Notes: generated by a model from the letters alone, not told the origin. A stretch of 64,000 nucleotides of DNA from Streptomyces viridochromogenes DSM 40736 (GCF_000158955.1 NZ_GG657757.1:2887898-2951897), one strand, 5' to 3'; counted from the stretch's first letter, positions 19,083 through 29,745 are shown. Numbers and translations: made by a program.

Positions 19083-22000
19083 ATGAGTGAGAACAGTGCT
19101 ACTCCTGTGGTCGAAGACGGGTACGAAGACGGTCATATTCGTGCATCCGATCTGCGTCCCCTGCTCGCCGCGATGACAGCCGCACGCGACGGCGACTTCA
19201 CGAGGGCGCCGGAATCCGGCCACGGGATGGTGGCCGAACTCACCGCGGTCTTCAACCAGATCATGGACCGCAGCGTCCACTTCACCACCGAGGTGCAGCG
19301 GGTGAGACGGGAGCTGGTGCGGCACGGCCGGCTCGACGAGCGGCTCTCGGCCAGTCCGGGGCAGGGCCTGTGGACGTCCCGGGTCAACGACGTGAACCAG
19401 TTGCTCGACGCCCTGGTCGCACCGGCGGCGAATGCGACACGTGTTCTGGACGCGGTGGCCGGCGGTGATCTGACCCAGCGGGTCGACCTGCACGACGGGA
19501 GCCGGCAGTTACGCGGCGATCTGCGTCGCCTGGGCCGGGCCGTGAACACGATGGTGGACCAGCTCTCCCTGTTCACGGGCGAGGTGACGCGGGTCGCGCG
19601 CGAGGTCGGCACCGAGGGGCGGCTCGGCGGCCGCGCCAAGGTGCGGGGTCTGTCGGGCAGTTGGCGGGACGTGACGGAGGCCGTCAACACGATGGCGTCC
19701 CGGCTGACGGCGCAGGTGCGGGACATCGCGGCCGTGACGACGGCCGTGGCGCGCGGCGATCTGACCCGCACGGTCAAGGTCGAGGCGACCGGTGAGCTCC
19801 TCGAACTGAAGCTGACCGTGAACACGATGGTCGACCAGCTGTCCGCCTTCGCCGACGAGGTCACGCGCGTCGCCCGCGAGGTCGGCACCGAGGGCCAGTT
19901 GGGCGGCCGGGCGCAGGTGCGGGGGGTCTCCGGGGTCTGGAAGGACCTCACCGACAACGTCAACTTCATGGCGTCGAACCTGACCTCCCAGGTCCGCAAC
20001 ATCGCCCAGGTGACCACGGCCGTCGCCAACGGCGACCTGTCCCAGAAGATCACGGTCGACGCGCAGGGCGAGATCCTGGAGCTCAAGTCGACCATCAACA
20101 CGATGGTCGACCAGCTCTCCGCCTTCGCCGACGAGGTCACGCGCGTCGCCCGCGAGGTCGGCACCGAGGGCAACCTCGGCGGCCGGGCCCAGGTCCGGGG
20201 CGTCTCCGGGGTCTGGAAGGACCTCACCGACAACGTCAACTTCATGGCCGACAACCTCACCTCGCAGGTGCGGAACATCGCGCTCGTCTCCACCGCCGTG
20301 GCCCAGGGCGACCTCGGCAAGAAGATCACGGTGGAGGCGAAGGGCGAGATCCTGGAGCTCAAGTCCACGATCAACACGATGGTCGACCAGCTCTCCGCCT
20401 TCGCCGACGAGGTCACCCGCGTCGCCCGCGAGGTCGGCACGGAAGGCAACCTCGGCGGCCAGGCCCAGGTCCGGGGCGTCTCCGGGGTCTGGAAGGACCT
20501 CACCGACAACGTCAACTTCATGGCGCTGAACCTGACCTCCCAGGTCCGCAACATCGCCCAGGTGACCACGGCTGTCGCCAACGGCGACCTGTCGAAGAAG
20601 ATCACGGTCGACGCCCGGGGCGAGATCCTGGAACTGAAGGACACCGTCAACACGATGGTGGAGCAGCTGCGGGCCTTCGCCGACGAGGTGACGAGGGTCG
20701 CCCGCGAGGTCGGCACCGACGGCCGGCTCGGCGGCCGGGCGCAGGTGCTGGGCGTCTCCGGGGTCTGGCGGGACCTGACGGACAACGTCAACTCGATGGC
20801 CGACAACCTCACCTCACAAGTGCGCAACATCGCCCAGGTCGCCACGGCCGTGGCCCAGGGCGACCTGTCCAGGAAGATCGACGTGGACGCCCGCGGCGAG
20901 ATCCTGGAGCTGAAGACGACCATCAACACGATGGTCGACACGCTGTCCTCCTTCGCCTCGGAGGTCACGCGCGTGGCCCGCGAGGTCGGCTCCGAGGGAC
21001 AGCTCGGCGGCCAGGCCAGGGTCGAGGGCGTCTACGGCACCTGGAAGCGCCTGACGACGAACGTCAACGAACTCGCGCTCAACCTCACCACCCAGGTCCG
21101 TGCGATCGCCGAGGTCGCCTCCGCGGTGGCCCAGGGCGACATGTCCCGCTCGATCACGGTGGAGACGCAGGGCGAGGTCGCCGAGCTGAAGGACAACATC
21201 AACCTGATGGTGGCCAACCTGCGCGAGACCACCCGCGCGAAGGACTGGCTGGAGTCCAATCTGGCCCGTCTCGCCGCGCTGATGCAGGGCCACCGCGATC
21301 TGATGGAGGTCGCCGACCTGATACTGCGCGAGCTGACGCCGCTGGTGAGCGCGCAGTACGGCGCGTTCTACCTGGCCGACCCGGAGGAGGACGGAGCAAC
21401 GGTTCCCACCAAGGGGCTCGCCTTCATCGCCGGGTACGGCGCCGCGCAGGACGCGACCGTCGAGACCGGCGGCCTCCCCGTGCACGGTCTGGTCGCGCAG
21501 GCGGCCCGGGAGAAGAAGCGGATCCTGGTGGAGGACGCCCCGCCGGACTACATCAAGATCAACAGCGGTCTGGGCGAAGCCGCTCCCACCACGATCGTGA
21601 TCATCCCGATCCTCTTCGAGGACAAGCTCCTGGGCGTCATCGAACTCGCCTCCTTCTCCCGCTTCTCCGACGTGCACCTGGCCTTCTTCGACCAGTTCGT
21701 CAACACCATCGGCGTCGCCATCAACACCATCATCGCCAACTCGCGCACGGAGTCCCTGCTCGGCGAGTCCCAGCGCCTGGCCCGGCAGCTCCAGGAGCGC
21801 TCGGACGAACTCCAGATGCAGCAGGGCGAGTTGCAGCGCTCCAACGCCGAACTGGAGGAGAAAGCCGCCCTGCTGGCCACGTCCTCGCAGTACAAGTCTG
21901 AGTTCCTCGCGAACATGTCGCACGAGCTGCGCACCCCGCTGAACTCGCTGCTGATCCTGGCCCGGCTGCTCTCCGACAACCCGGACGGCCACCTCTCCGA

Positions 22001-23162
22001 CCAGGAGGTGCAGTTCGCGACGACGATCCACCGCTCGGGCTCGGACCTCCTCCAGCTGATCAACGACATCCTGGACCTGTCGAAGATCGAGGCCGGCCGG
22101 ATGGACGTACGCCCCAAACGGCTGCCTCTCATCAAGCTGCTCGACTACGTCCACGCCACCTTCCGCCCCCTCACCCTCGACCGGGGACTCGCCTTCGAGG
22201 TGGCGGTCGGCGAGGACGTGCCGCGCGAGATGTACTCGGACGAGCAGCGCCTGCAGCAGATCCTGCGCAACCTCCTCTCCAACGCGATCAAGTTCACCGC
22301 GACGGGCAAGGTCGAGCTGCGGGTGGACCGGGTGCGGGACACCGAGCACCGCTTCGTCCGGGACGCCGACGACGTGATCGCGTTCTCGGTGTCCGACACC
22401 GGCATCGGAATCGCACCGGAGAAACTCCCGGTGATCTTCGAGGCGTTCGCACAGGCCGACGGCACCACCAACCGCAAGTACGGCGGCACCGGCCTCGGCC
22501 TGTCCATCAGCCGGGAGATCGCCGGCCTGCTCGGCGGCCGGATCGTCGCCGAGAGCGAGCCCGGCAAGGGCTCCACGTTCACCCTCCACGTGCCGGTCGT
22601 CAGCCCCGGTCACACGGTGCCGCAACCACGCCCCGCGGACCGCTCCGAACTCCCGCTGCCCCTCCGGCCCGCCGTCGCCGGACCGTTCCCGGAAGCCGCG
22701 CCCGACACGGACGACGCCTGGCCCTCACCGACCAGGCTGGAGGCGTGGACGTCCGGCAGGCCGGGCCGGATCCTGGCCGGGCGGCGGGTGCTGATCGTCG
22801 ACGACGACATCCGCAACGTCTTCGCCCTCACCCATGTCCTGGGCCGGGTCGGCATGACCGTGCTGTACGCGGAGAACGGCCGCGAGGGCGTCGAGACGCT
22901 GGAGCGCAGCGCGGCGGTCGAACTGGTCCTGATGGACATCATGATGCCGGAGATGGACGGCTACGAGACCATCTCCGCCATCCGCCGCACCCCGCGCTGG
23001 GCCGACCTGCCCATCGTCGCCCTGACCGCGAAGGCGATGCCCGGCGACCGCGAGAAGTCCATCGCCCGCGGCGCCAACGACTACGTGCCCAAGCCGGTGG
23101 ACATCGACCGGCTGCTGACGGTCGTGTGCGAGCTGCTGGACCCGCAGGACACGCCGTCATGA
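19083..23162 (+). CDS. Poly-HAMP hybrid histidine kinase
   Basis: The 1359-residue protein has no signal peptide or membrane helix. Residues 128-715 are seven HAMP-type units; from residue 225 the period is exactly 92 residues, as in fungal group III (Nik1-like) kinases. A GAF domain follows (about 755-905: [20 protein letters not shown]). Next are a coiled coil, the H-box HELRTPLN with His947, an HATPase domain ([24 protein letters not shown]), and a C-terminal receiver with Asp1285 ([14 protein letters not shown]). Codon 143 is TTA (19509-19511), implying bldA dependence. The stop overlaps the next gene's start by 4 bp. Confidence 0.94.
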   Translation: MSENSATPVVEDGYEDGHIRASDLRPLLAAMTAARDGDFTRAPESGHGMVAELTAVFNQIMDRSVHFTTEVQRVRRELVRHGRLDERLSASPGQGLWTSRVNDVNQLLDALVAPAANATRVLDAVAGGDLTQRVDLHDGSRQLRGDLRRLGRAVNTMVDQLSLFTGEVTRVAREVGTEGRLGGRAKVRGLSGSWRDVTEAVNTMASRLTAQVRDIAAVTTAVARGDLTRTVKVEATGELLELKLTVNTMVDQLSAFADEVTRVAREVGTEGQLGGRAQVRGVSGVWKDLTDNVNFMASNLTSQVRNIAQVTTAVANGDLSQKITVDAQGEILELKSTINTMVDQLSAFADEVTRVAREVGTEGNLGGRAQVRGVSGVWKDLTDNVNFMADNLTSQVRNIALVSTAVAQGDLGKKITVEAKGEILELKSTINTMVDQLSAFADEVTRVAREVGTEGNLGGQAQVRGVSGVWKDLTDNVNFMALNLTSQVRNIAQVTTAVANGDLSKKITVDARGEILELKDTVNTMVEQLRAFADEVTRVAREVGTDGRLGGRAQVLGVSGVWRDLTDNVNSMADNLTSQVRNIAQVATAVAQGDLSRKIDVDARGEILELKTTINTMVDTLSSFASEVTRVAREVGSEGQLGGQARVEGVYGTWKRLTTNVNELALNLTTQVRAIAEVASAVAQGDMSRSITVETQGEVAELKDNINLMVANLRETTRAKDWLESNLARLAALMQGHRDLMEVADLILRELTPLVSAQYGAFYLADPEEDGATVPTKGLAFIAGYGAAQDATVETGGLPVHGLVAQAAREKKRILVEDAPPDYIKINSGLGEAAPTTIVIIPILFEDKLLGVIELASFSRFSDVHLAFFDQFVNTIGVAINTIIANSRTESLLGESQRLARQLQERSDELQMQQGELQRSNAELEEKAALLATSSQYKSEFLANMSHELRTPLNSLLILARLLSDNPDGHLSDQEVQFATTIHRSGSDLLQLINDILDLSKIEAGRMDVRPKRLPLIKLLDYVHATFRPLTLDRGLAFEVAVGEDVPREMYSDEQRLQQILRNLLSNAIKFTATGKVELRVDRVRDTEHRFVRDADDVIAFSVSDTGIGIAPEKLPVIFEAFAQADGTTNRKYGGTGLGLSISREIAGLLGGRIVAESEPGKGSTFTLHVPVVSPGHTVPQPRPADRSELPLPLRPAVAGPFPEAAPDTDDAWPSPTRLEAWTSGRPGRILAGRRVLIVDDDIRNVFALTHVLGRVGMTVLYAENGREGVETLERSAAVELVLMDIMMPEMDGYETISAIRRTPRWADLPIVALTAKAMPGDREKSIARGANDYVPKPVDIDRLLTVVCELLDPQDTPS
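19755..21134 (+). repeat. 276-bp tandem coding repeats (HAMP units)
   Basis: Five consecutive 276-bp units start at about 19755, 20031, 20307, 20583 and 20859, each opening with a GDL codon triplet. Segments such as [19 protein letters not shown] are nearly identical in DNA among the first three units. The repeat could expand or contract by recombination, and it is a risk for misassembly. Confidence 0.9.
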
Positions 23163-23614
23163 GCTCCGAGCGCGCCGGAATCCTCCTGGTGGACGACATG
23201 GAGGACAACCTGACGGCCCTGGAGGCCGTCCTCGCCTCCCTCAACGAGCCGCTGATACGCGCCCGTTCCGGCGAGGAGGCGATGAAGGCCCTGCTGCGGC
23301 AGCCGATCGCCCTGGTCCTGCTGGACATCCGCATGCCCGGCATGGACGGCTTCGAGACGGCCGCCCACATCAAACGCCTCGACCAGACCCGAGACGTCCC
23401 GATCATCTTCCTCACCGGCGCCGACGACGACCCCGGCTACGCCTTCCGCGGCTACGCGACAGGCGCCGCGGACTACATGACCAAGCCCTTCGACCCCTGG
23501 GTCCTCAGGGCGAAGGTCAGCGTCTTCCTGGACCTCTACCGCAAAGGCAGAGAGGTGGAACGCCTCAGAAGAGAGATCCAGGACCTCAAACGCCGAGCGG
23601 ACCAGGGCACTTAG
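23159..23614 (+). CDS. Single-domain response regulator
   Basis: The 151-residue CheY-like receiver has acidic residues at VDDMEDN, the phospho-acceptor Asp in LVLLDIRMPGMDGF, and the conserved Lys in MTKPFDPW. There is no DNA-binding domain; the last 35 residues are a charged coiled coil (KGREVERLRREIQDLKRR). ATG 23159 overlaps the hybrid kinase stop (ATGA), so the two are made together. It is likely a phosphotransfer partner or output adaptor of that kinase. Confidence 0.93.
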   Translation: MSSERAGILLVDDMEDNLTALEAVLASLNEPLIRARSGEEAMKALLRQPIALVLLDIRMPGMDGFETAAHIKRLDQTRDVPIIFLTGADDDPGYAFRGYATGAADYMTKPFDPWVLRAKVSVFLDLYRKGREVERLRREIQDLKRRADQGT

Positions 23615-23671
23615 GGGCGCGGGGCTGCATCGATGTGCGGCTCCGCCGCGTGGGCGCGAGCAACCACGAAC
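23612..23671 (+). repeat. Dispersed stop-codon-anchored repeat, copy 2
   Basis: It starts at the TAG stop of the response-regulator gene with TAGGGGCGCGGGGC and contains TGCATCGATGTGCGG and the GCGGC-TCC-GCCGC hairpin. It matches the element at 5450-5505 on the other strand almost base for base. It sits between convergent genes and probably terminates transcription. Confidence 0.75.
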
Positions 23672-23704
23672 ACCCCGCAGCCGCCCGCGCTCACCAGCCG
23701 CCTC

Positions 23705-25579
23705 CTACGCCTCGCGAGAGCCCTCGTACATCTCATCGATCAGATGCTTGTACTCCCGCTCCACCACGGGCCGCTTCAGCTTCAGGCTGGGCGTGATCTC
23801 CCCGTGCTCGACATCGAGATCCCTCGGCAGCAGCCGGAACTTCTTGATGGTCTGCCACCGCTGAAGCCCCTCGTTGAGCTGCTTCACATACCCGTCGACC
23901 ATCTCGACCGTGACCGGCGAGGCAACGATCTCCGCGTACGACTTCCCCTTCAGCCCGTTCTCCTTCGCCCACTCCGTGACGGCGACCTCGTCGAGCGCGA
24001 TCAGCGCCGTGCAGAAGTTCCGGTCGGCCCCGTGCACGAGGATGTTGGACACGTACGGGCACACCGCCTTGAACTGCCCCTCGACCTCCGCCGGCGCGAT
24101 GTACTTGCCGCCCGAGGTCTTGATGAGGTCCTTCTTGCGGTCGGTGATGCGCAGGTACCCGTCGGGCGACAGCTCGCCGATGTCCCCGGTGTGGAACCAG
24201 CCGTCCGGCTCCAGCACCTCCGCCGTCTTCTCGGGCAGCTTGTGGTAGCCCTCCATGATCCCGGGCCCGCGCAGCAGGATCTCCCCGTCGTCGGCGATCC
24301 GCACCTCCGTGCCGGGCAGCGGCTTGCCGACGGTGCCGGTGCGGTAGGCCTCGCCCGGGTTCACGAACGAGGCGGCCGAGGACTCGGTCAGGCCGTAGCC
24401 CTCGAGGATGTGGATGCCGGCGCCGGCGAAGAAGTACCCGATCTCGGGAGCCAGCGCCGCCGAGCCGGAGACGCACGCCCGCAGGTTCCCGCCGAACGCC
24501 TCCTTGATCTTGGCGTACACCAGCGCGTCGGCGACCTTGTGCTTGGCGCCCAGGCTGAACGGCACGGAGGCGGTTCCGGTCCGCCGGAAGTTGTCCTGCG
24601 CGACCTTGGCGTATTCGCGCGCGACCTCGGCCGCCCACTGGAAGATCTTGTACTTGGCGCCGCCGCCCGCACGGGCCTTCGCGGCCACGCCGTTGTAGAC
24701 CTTCTCGAAGATGCGCGGCACGGCCGCCATGTACGTCGGCTGCACCACCGGCAGGTTGTCGATGATCTTGTCGACCCGGCCGTCCACGGCGGTGACGTGC
24801 CCGACCTCGATCTGGCCGGAGGTGAGCACCTTGCCGAAGACGTGCGCGAGGGGCAGCCACAGGTACTGCACGTCCTCGCCGCTGACCAGGCCCGTCGCGG
24901 CGATCGCCTTCGCCATGTAGGACCAGTTGTCGTGCGGGAGGCGCACGCCCTTGGGGCGGCCGGTGGTGCCGGAGGTGTAGATGAGGGTGGCCAGCTGGTC
25001 CTTGGTGATCGCCCCGACCCGCTCCTTGATCAGCTCGGGGTCCTTCTCCAGCCGGGCCGCGCCGCGCTTCTCCAGCTCGTCGAGGGTGAGGATCCAGTCG
25101 GCGGTCTCGACACCGGCCGCGTCGATGACCACCACATGGGTGAGGTCGGGCAGCTCGGCGCGCTTCTCCTGCGCCTTGGCCAGCTGCTCGGCGTTCTCCG
25201 CGATGAGCACCCGGCTCTCGGAGTCCGACAGGATGTACGCGGACTCCTCCGCGTTGGTCTGCGGATAGACCGTGGTCGTGGCCGCGCCGGCGCACATGAT
25301 GCCGAGGTCGGCGAGGATCCACTCGATCCGGGTACTGGCGGCGAGCGCGACGCGCTGCTCGGGCTCGACGCCCAGCTCGATGAGGCCCGCCGCGATGGCG
25401 TAGACCCGTTCGGCGGCCTGCGCCCAGTTCAGCGACTTCCAGTCGTCCGGCCCCTCCCCGGAGGCCGAGGGCACCGGATAGCGGTAGGCCTCGGCGTCCG
25501 GCGTGGCCGCCACGCGCTCCAGGAAGAGGCCCGCCACGGACGGCGGACGGTTCTCGATCAGGGTCTGTGTGTCGCTCAC
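23705..25579 (-). CDS. Long-chain fatty-acid-CoA ligase (FadD15-like)
   Basis: This 624-residue ANL-superfamily AMP-forming acyl-CoA synthetase activates fatty acids with ATP and CoA. The P-loop YTSGTTGRPKGV is at about 202-213, followed by EGYGLTESSA, DGWFHTGDIGEL and the hinge region DRKKDLIKTSGGKYIAP. It lacks a signal peptide and is of the long-chain type with a C-terminal YKHLIDEMY. The GTG at 25579 has GGAGG 5 nt upstream. Monocistronic; the 264-bp gap to lepA contains the lepA terminator and this gene's promoter. Confidence 0.93.
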   Translation of the reverse strand: MSDTQTLIENRPPSVAGLFLERVAATPDAEAYRYPVPSASGEGPDDWKSLNWAQAAERVYAIAAGLIELGVEPEQRVALAASTRIEWILADLGIMCAGAATTTVYPQTNAEESAYILSDSESRVLIAENAEQLAKAQEKRAELPDLTHVVVIDAAGVETADWILTLDELEKRGAARLEKDPELIKERVGAITKDQLATLIYTSGTTGRPKGVRLPHDNWSYMAKAIAATGLVSGEDVQYLWLPLAHVFGKVLTSGQIEVGHVTAVDGRVDKIIDNLPVVQPTYMAAVPRIFEKVYNGVAAKARAGGGAKYKIFQWAAEVAREYAKVAQDNFRRTGTASVPFSLGAKHKVADALVYAKIKEAFGGNLRACVSGSAALAPEIGYFFAGAGIHILEGYGLTESSAASFVNPGEAYRTGTVGKPLPGTEVRIADDGEILLRGPGIMEGYHKLPEKTAEVLEPDGWFHTGDIGELSPDGYLRITDRKKDLIKTSGGKYIAPAEVEGQFKAVCPYVSNILVHGADRNFCTALIALDEVAVTEWAKENGLKGKSYAEIVASPVTVEMVDGYVKQLNEGLQRWQTIKKFRLLPRDLDVEHGEITPSLKLKRPVVEREYKHLIDEMYEGSREA

Positions 25580-25768
25580 GACATCCTCCGGGCCCGCGAC
25601 AGTGCGGCTGGCTCAGGTGCGGCTGGTTGGTACCCACGAGCTGCTGGTCACACGCTCTTGTTTAACTCGTGAGTAACTATGGAGCAGGGATCAGAGTAAA
25701 GGCCGACCGCTTTCCACGTAAGGGTCCGCGGCCTGTCATTTCATACAGAGAGCTACCCCGTATACGCA

Positions 25769-25804
25769 CAGGAGCCCGCCGCACTTTCGCACGACGGGCC
25801 CCTG
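25769..25804 (-). terminator. Terminator hairpin downstream of lepA
   Basis: A long stem (CAGG-AGCCCG-CCG against CGACGGGC-CCCTG, two mismatches) around CACTTTCGCA lies 40 bp past the lepA stop. There is no pronounced T-tract. Confidence 0.65.
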
Positions 25805-25843
25805 TTCTACCCGGTTTGCCGCGTAACCGACGGTAACCCGTCG

Positions 25844-27712
25844 TTACTTCTTGCTCTTGGCCGACCCCGCGCTGTCATCGCTCGACAGGACGGCGATGAA
25901 GGCCTCCTGCGGAACTTCCACGGAACCCACCATCTTCATCCGCTTCTTGCCCTCCTTCTGCTTCTCCAGCAGCTTCCGCTTACGGGAGATGTCACCGCCG
26001 TAGCACTTGGCGAGGACGTCCTTGCGGATGGCGCGGATGGTCTCGCGGGCGATGACCCGGGAGCCGATGGCGGCCTGGACGGGCACCTCGAAGGCCTGCC
26101 TCGGGATCAGCTCCTTGAGCTTGGCGACGAGCCGCACGCCGTACGCGTACGCCTGGTCCTTGTGCGTGATCGCCGAGAAGGCGTCCACCTTGTCGCCGTG
26201 CAGCAGGATGTCGACCTTGACCAGGCTGGAGGTCTGCTCGCCGGTGGGCTCGTAGTCGAGCGAGGCGTAGCCGCGGGTCTTTGACTTCAGCTGGTCGAAG
26301 AAGTCGAAGACGATCTCGGCGAGGGGCAGGGTGTAGCGGATCTCGACCCGCTCCTCGGAGAGGTAGTCCATGCCGAGCAGCGTGCCGCGCCGGGTCTGGC
26401 AGAGCTCCATGATCGAGCCGATGAACTCGCTGGGCGCCAGGATGGTGGCCCGCACGACCGGCTCGTAGACCTCCGAGATCTTGCCCTCGGGGAACTCGCT
26501 CGGGTTGGTGACCGTGTGCTCGGTGCCGTCCTCCATGAGGACGCGGTAGACCACGTTCGGGGCGGTCGCGATCAGGTCGAGCCCGAACTCGCGCTCCAGC
26601 CGCTCACGGATCACGTCCAGGTGCAGCAGGCCGAGGAAGCCGACGCGGAAACCGAAGCCGAGGGCGGCGGAGGTCTCCGGCTCGTAGACCAGCGCGGCGT
26701 CGTTGAGCTGGAGCTTGTCGAGGGCCTCGCGCAGCTCGGGGTAGTCGGAGCCGTCCAGCGGATACAGACCCGAGAAGACCATCGGCTTGGGGTCCTTGTA
26801 GCCGCCCAGCGGCTCCTCGGCACCCTTCTGCTGGCTGGTGACGGTGTCACCGACCTTGGACTGACGGACGTCCTTCACACCGGTGATCAGGTAGCCCACC
26901 TCACCGACGCCGAGACCGTCGGCCGACAGCATCTCCGGCGAGTTGGTGCCGATCTCCAGCAGCTCGTGGGTGGCGCCCGTGGACATCATCCTGATGCGCT
27001 CGCGCTTGTTGAGCTGCCCGTCGATGACCCTGACGTACGTCACCACGCCGCGGTAGGAGTCGTAGACGGAGTCGAAGATCATGGCCCGCGCGGGAGCGTC
27101 CTTCACGCCGACCGGGGCCGGGACCTGCTCGACCACCTTGTCCAGCAGCGCCTCGACACCGAGTCCGGTCTTGGCGGAGACCTTCAGGACGTCGTCGGGG
27201 TCGCACCCGATGAGGTGGGCCAGCTCCTCGGAGAACTTCTCGGGCTGCGCGGCCGGCAGGTCGATCTTGTTGAGCACGGGGATGATCGTGAGGTCGTTCT
27301 CCATCGCCAGGTAGAGGTTGGCGAGGGTCTGGGCCTCGATGCCCTGGGCGGCGTCGACCAGGAGGACGGTGCCCTCGCAGGCGGCGAGCGACCGCGAGAC
27401 CTCGTAGGTGAAGTCGACGTGCCCCGGGGTGTCGATCATGTTGAGGATGTGCGTGTTGCTCTTGTCATGGGTGGGGGCCCACGGCAGACGCACCGCCTGG
27501 GACTTGATCGTGATGCCGCGCTCGCGCTCGATGTCCATGCGGTCGAGGTACTGAGCGCGCATCTGCCGCTGCTCGACCACCCCGGTGAGCTGGAGCATCC
27601 GGTCGGCGAGCGTGGACTTGCCGTGGTCGATGTGCGCGATGATGCAGAAGTTGCGGATCAGAGCCGGGTCGGTACGGCTCGGCTCGGGCACATGGCTAGG
27701 GATCGCGGGCAC
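25844..27712 (-). CDS. lepA: Elongation factor 4 (LepA)
   Basis: This 622-residue translational GTPase back-translocates or helps assemble ribosomes. G-motifs are complete: [12 protein letters not shown] (P-loop), RERGITI (switch I), DTPGHVDF (G3) and NKIDLP (G4). The LepA-specific C-terminal domain includes [18 protein letters not shown]. The GTG at 27712 gives the usual actinobacterial length. It is divergent from rpsT over a 203-bp shared promoter region. Confidence 0.96.
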   Translation of the reverse strand: MPAIPSHVPEPSRTDPALIRNFCIIAHIDHGKSTLADRMLQLTGVVEQRQMRAQYLDRMDIERERGITIKSQAVRLPWAPTHDKSNTHILNMIDTPGHVDFTYEVSRSLAACEGTVLLVDAAQGIEAQTLANLYLAMENDLTIIPVLNKIDLPAAQPEKFSEELAHLIGCDPDDVLKVSAKTGLGVEALLDKVVEQVPAPVGVKDAPARAMIFDSVYDSYRGVVTYVRVIDGQLNKRERIRMMSTGATHELLEIGTNSPEMLSADGLGVGEVGYLITGVKDVRQSKVGDTVTSQQKGAEEPLGGYKDPKPMVFSGLYPLDGSDYPELREALDKLQLNDAALVYEPETSAALGFGFRVGFLGLLHLDVIRERLEREFGLDLIATAPNVVYRVLMEDGTEHTVTNPSEFPEGKISEVYEPVVRATILAPSEFIGSIMELCQTRRGTLLGMDYLSEERVEIRYTLPLAEIVFDFFDQLKSKTRGYASLDYEPTGEQTSSLVKVDILLHGDKVDAFSAITHKDQAYAYGVRLVAKLKELIPRQAFEVPVQAAIGSRVIARETIRAIRKDVLAKCYGGDISRKRKLLEKQKEGKKRMKMVGSVEVPQEAFIAVLSSDDSAGSAKSKK

Positions 27713-27915
27713 GCAGGGTCCTGATTCTTGAGGCGTCCGCAGTGTCTGCGGTCTCGGGTCGGATCGGATCGATACGTAGCCTCCATGGTCCCACGGGTGG
27801 GGACCATGGACGGGTTTGGGCCGTGGGTGGACCCGCTGGTAGCCTGGGTGGCTGTGTCTCATGCCCTCTCGCACGAGGCACGTCATCAAGAAATCACACC
27901 TGAAAAGGCTCATTC

Positions 27916-28182
27916 GTGGCGAACATCAAGTCCCAGATCAAGCGGATCAAGACCAACGAGAAGGCGCGGCTGCGCAACAAGGCCGTCAAGTCTTCCCTCA
28001 AGACCGCGATCCGCAAGGCCCGTGAGGCCGTGGCCGCGGGTGACGTGGAGAAGGCCACCGAGTACCAGCGCGTTGCCGCGCGTCAGCTCGACAAGGCCGT
28101 CTCGAAGGGCGTCATCCACAAGAACCAGGCCGCCAACAAGAAGTCGGCGCTGGCTCAGAAGGTCGCCGCGCTCAAGGGCTGA
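27916..28182 (+). CDS. rpsT: 30S ribosomal protein S20
   Basis: The 88-residue basic protein is classic bS20: [20 protein letters not shown] at the N-terminus, helical and Lys/Arg/Ala-rich, ending [13 protein letters not shown]. The GTG start has AAAGG about 7 nt upstream. It is divergent from lepA and followed by two hairpins. Confidence 0.97.
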   Translation: MANIKSQIKRIKTNEKARLRNKAVKSSLKTAIRKAREAVAAGDVEKATEYQRVAARQLDKAVSKGVIHKNQAANKKSALAQKVAALKG

Positions 28183-28248
28183 CGTTTGATGTGACGCCGG
28201 AGGGAATCGAGCGGGCCCTCTCTCATCCGCTCCCGTCCGGCACCCCTC

Positions 28249-28290
28249 GGATCCACGCGCGGCCTGCGTTCGCCACGCGGGCGTGGATCC
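28249..28290. other. Inverted repeat downstream of rpsT
   Basis: GGATCCACGC and GCGTGGATCC are perfect 10-bp arms around a 22-nt GC-rich loop, 67 bp past the rpsT stop. It may be a pause or RNA-stabilising hairpin ahead of the main terminator. Confidence 0.5.
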
Positions 28291-28302
28291 AGCAGCTTGA
28301 AC

Positions 28303-28351
28303 CGAAGGCCGGGTGCTCTCCTGTTCCCCATGGGAGGGCGCCCGGCCTTCG
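28303..28351. terminator. Bidirectional terminator between rpsT and the SnoaL-like gene
   Basis: The 19-20-bp stem (CGAAGGCCGGG... with ...CCCGGCCTTCG, two G-U pairs) with a short loop ends 7 bp before the stop of the convergent gene at 28358. Confidence 0.8.
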
Positions 28352-28357
28352 ACCTGC

Positions 28358-28753
28358 TCAGGACCAGAACTCGTCGCTCTTGTCGATGTCCTCGACACAC
28401 TCGTCGAGATCCGTGACCCTGTCTCCGACGATCCGGAAGACGATGCAGCCGGTGTCGTCCAGGCGCTTGCCCTTCCGCTCGGCGGTGACCCGGCACATGC
28501 CGACCGCGTGACCACGGCCGTCGACGGCGATCCCGAGCACGTCCAGACGCATCGATCCGGCGGTCTCCTCCCCGATGCGCCGGTACATGTCGATGATCGC
28601 GTCCTGGCCCTTGAAGTCGCCCGAGAGCGGGTGGCTGCCGGGCACGTGGTGCGTGGCGTCCTTCGCGATCAGTTCCCGCAGGGTGTCCAGGTCGCCTCGG
28701 GTGAAGGCCTCGAATCCCTTGCGGACGAGTGCTGCGTGCGGATGCTCAGCCAT
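28358..28753 (-). CDS. SnoaL/NTF2-like domain protein
   Basis: The 131-residue protein has the compact cone-shaped NTF2 fold pattern: an N-terminal helix pair (ALVRKGFEAFTRGDLDTLREL), HHVPGSHPLSGDFKGQDAIIDMY, and strands ending in CIVFRIVGDRVTDLDECVED. Such proteins are small isomerases, hydrolases or ligand-binders; the function is not predictable here. ATG 28753 is chosen; GTG 28765 is an in-frame alternative. It is divergent from the VOC gene at 28841. Confidence 0.8.
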   Translation of the reverse strand: MAEHPHAALVRKGFEAFTRGDLDTLRELIAKDATHHVPGSHPLSGDFKGQDAIIDMYRRIGEETAGSMRLDVLGIAVDGRGHAVGMCRVTAERKGKRLDDTGCIVFRIVGDRVTDLDECVEDIDKSDEFWS

Positions 28754-28840
28754 GTCCCTCGCCACCTCTCCGTCTCTTGGCGACGTACGGCTGACACACT
28801 CGATTCTCCCTCCGGACGGCATTCGCGGCACAGTGGAGAC

Positions 28841-29266
28841 ATGGCAGCAGACCGCAGGAACGTGCTGGCCGGGGCCCGGGTGGCGACCCGGCTGCCCGCC
28901 CAGGACCTGGACCGGGCACGGCGCTTCTACTCCGAGAAGCTCGGCCTCGACCCCGTCGACGAACGGCCCGGCGGGCTGCTGTACCGGTGCGGCGGCGCGG
29001 ACTTCGTGCTGTTCCGCTCCACGGGGGCCTCGCCCGGCACCTTCACACAGATGGCGCTGGAGGTAGACGACATCGAGGCCGCCGTGGCCGAGCTCAAGCG
29101 GCGTGGCGTGGTCTTCGAGGAGGTCGACCTGCCCGGCTTCCGCACGGAGGGCGGGATCGCCGAGATCGAGGGCAACTACCCGAGCAAGGGCGCCCGGGGC
29201 GAGCGGGGCGCCTGGTTCCACGACAGCGAGGGAAACCTGCTGGGAATCGGCGAGCCGGTCCTCTGA
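28841..29266 (+). CDS. VOC/glyoxalase family protein
   Basis: The 141-residue vicinal-oxygen-chelate protein has paired beta-alpha-beta-beta-beta modules. ATRLPAQDLDRARRFYSEKLGL is the first, and QMALEVDDIEAAVAELKRRGVVFEEV then GAWFHDSEGNLLGIGEPVL the second. The usual first metal ligand (His/Gln in the first strand) is not obvious, so it may not be catalytic. The start is the ATG at 28841. Confidence 0.85.
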   Translation: MAADRRNVLAGARVATRLPAQDLDRARRFYSEKLGLDPVDERPGGLLYRCGGADFVLFRSTGASPGTFTQMALEVDDIEAAVAELKRRGVVFEEVDLPGFRTEGGIAEIEGNYPSKGARGERGAWFHDSEGNLLGIGEPVL

Positions 29267-29361
29267 GCCCGACTCGGTCCGAGGGGTGCCACCGCCCGGC
29301 CCGGCCCCGGCTCCGCCCCGGGGAAGCCGGTCGCCCCGGCGAAGCCGTGCCCGAGAGACAC

Positions 29362-29745
29362 CGCCGCCCGCACCCCGGGAAGCCCGTCTTCCGGCCAGCC
29401 CGGCCCGAGAGATCCGCCGGGCCCGCCGGAGGAGCCACCGGTCATCCGAGCGCAACCCGGCCGAAGGATGCCGCTAGCCCCGACCCCGGGACCGTGCCGC
29501 GCGGGCGATGGTGACCACCGCCTTCTCCAGGGCGTACTCGGGATCGTCGCCGCCGCCCGCACCCCGCGAAGTCCGACTTCCGGCAAACCCGGCCCGAGAG
29601 ATCCGCCGGGCCCGCCGGAGCCACCCGTCAACCGAGCACAACCCCGGCCCGAAGGATGCCGCTAGCCCCGGCCCCGAGAGCGTGCCGCGCGGGCGATGGT
29701 GACCACCGCCTTCTCCAGGGCGTACTCGGGATCGTCGCCGCCGCC
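29362..29745. repeat. Tandem 188-bp direct repeat duplicating the holA 3' end
   Basis: Two copies with a period of about 188-189 bp run from about 29362 to 29745. The right copy contains the last 27 codons of holA (stop at 29662-29664). The left copy repeats this tail including an identical stop triplet at 29474-29476, plus about 105 bp of flanking sequence with small indels. No intact gene occupies 29267-29661; the remainder is GC-rich and non-coding. Confidence 0.9.
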
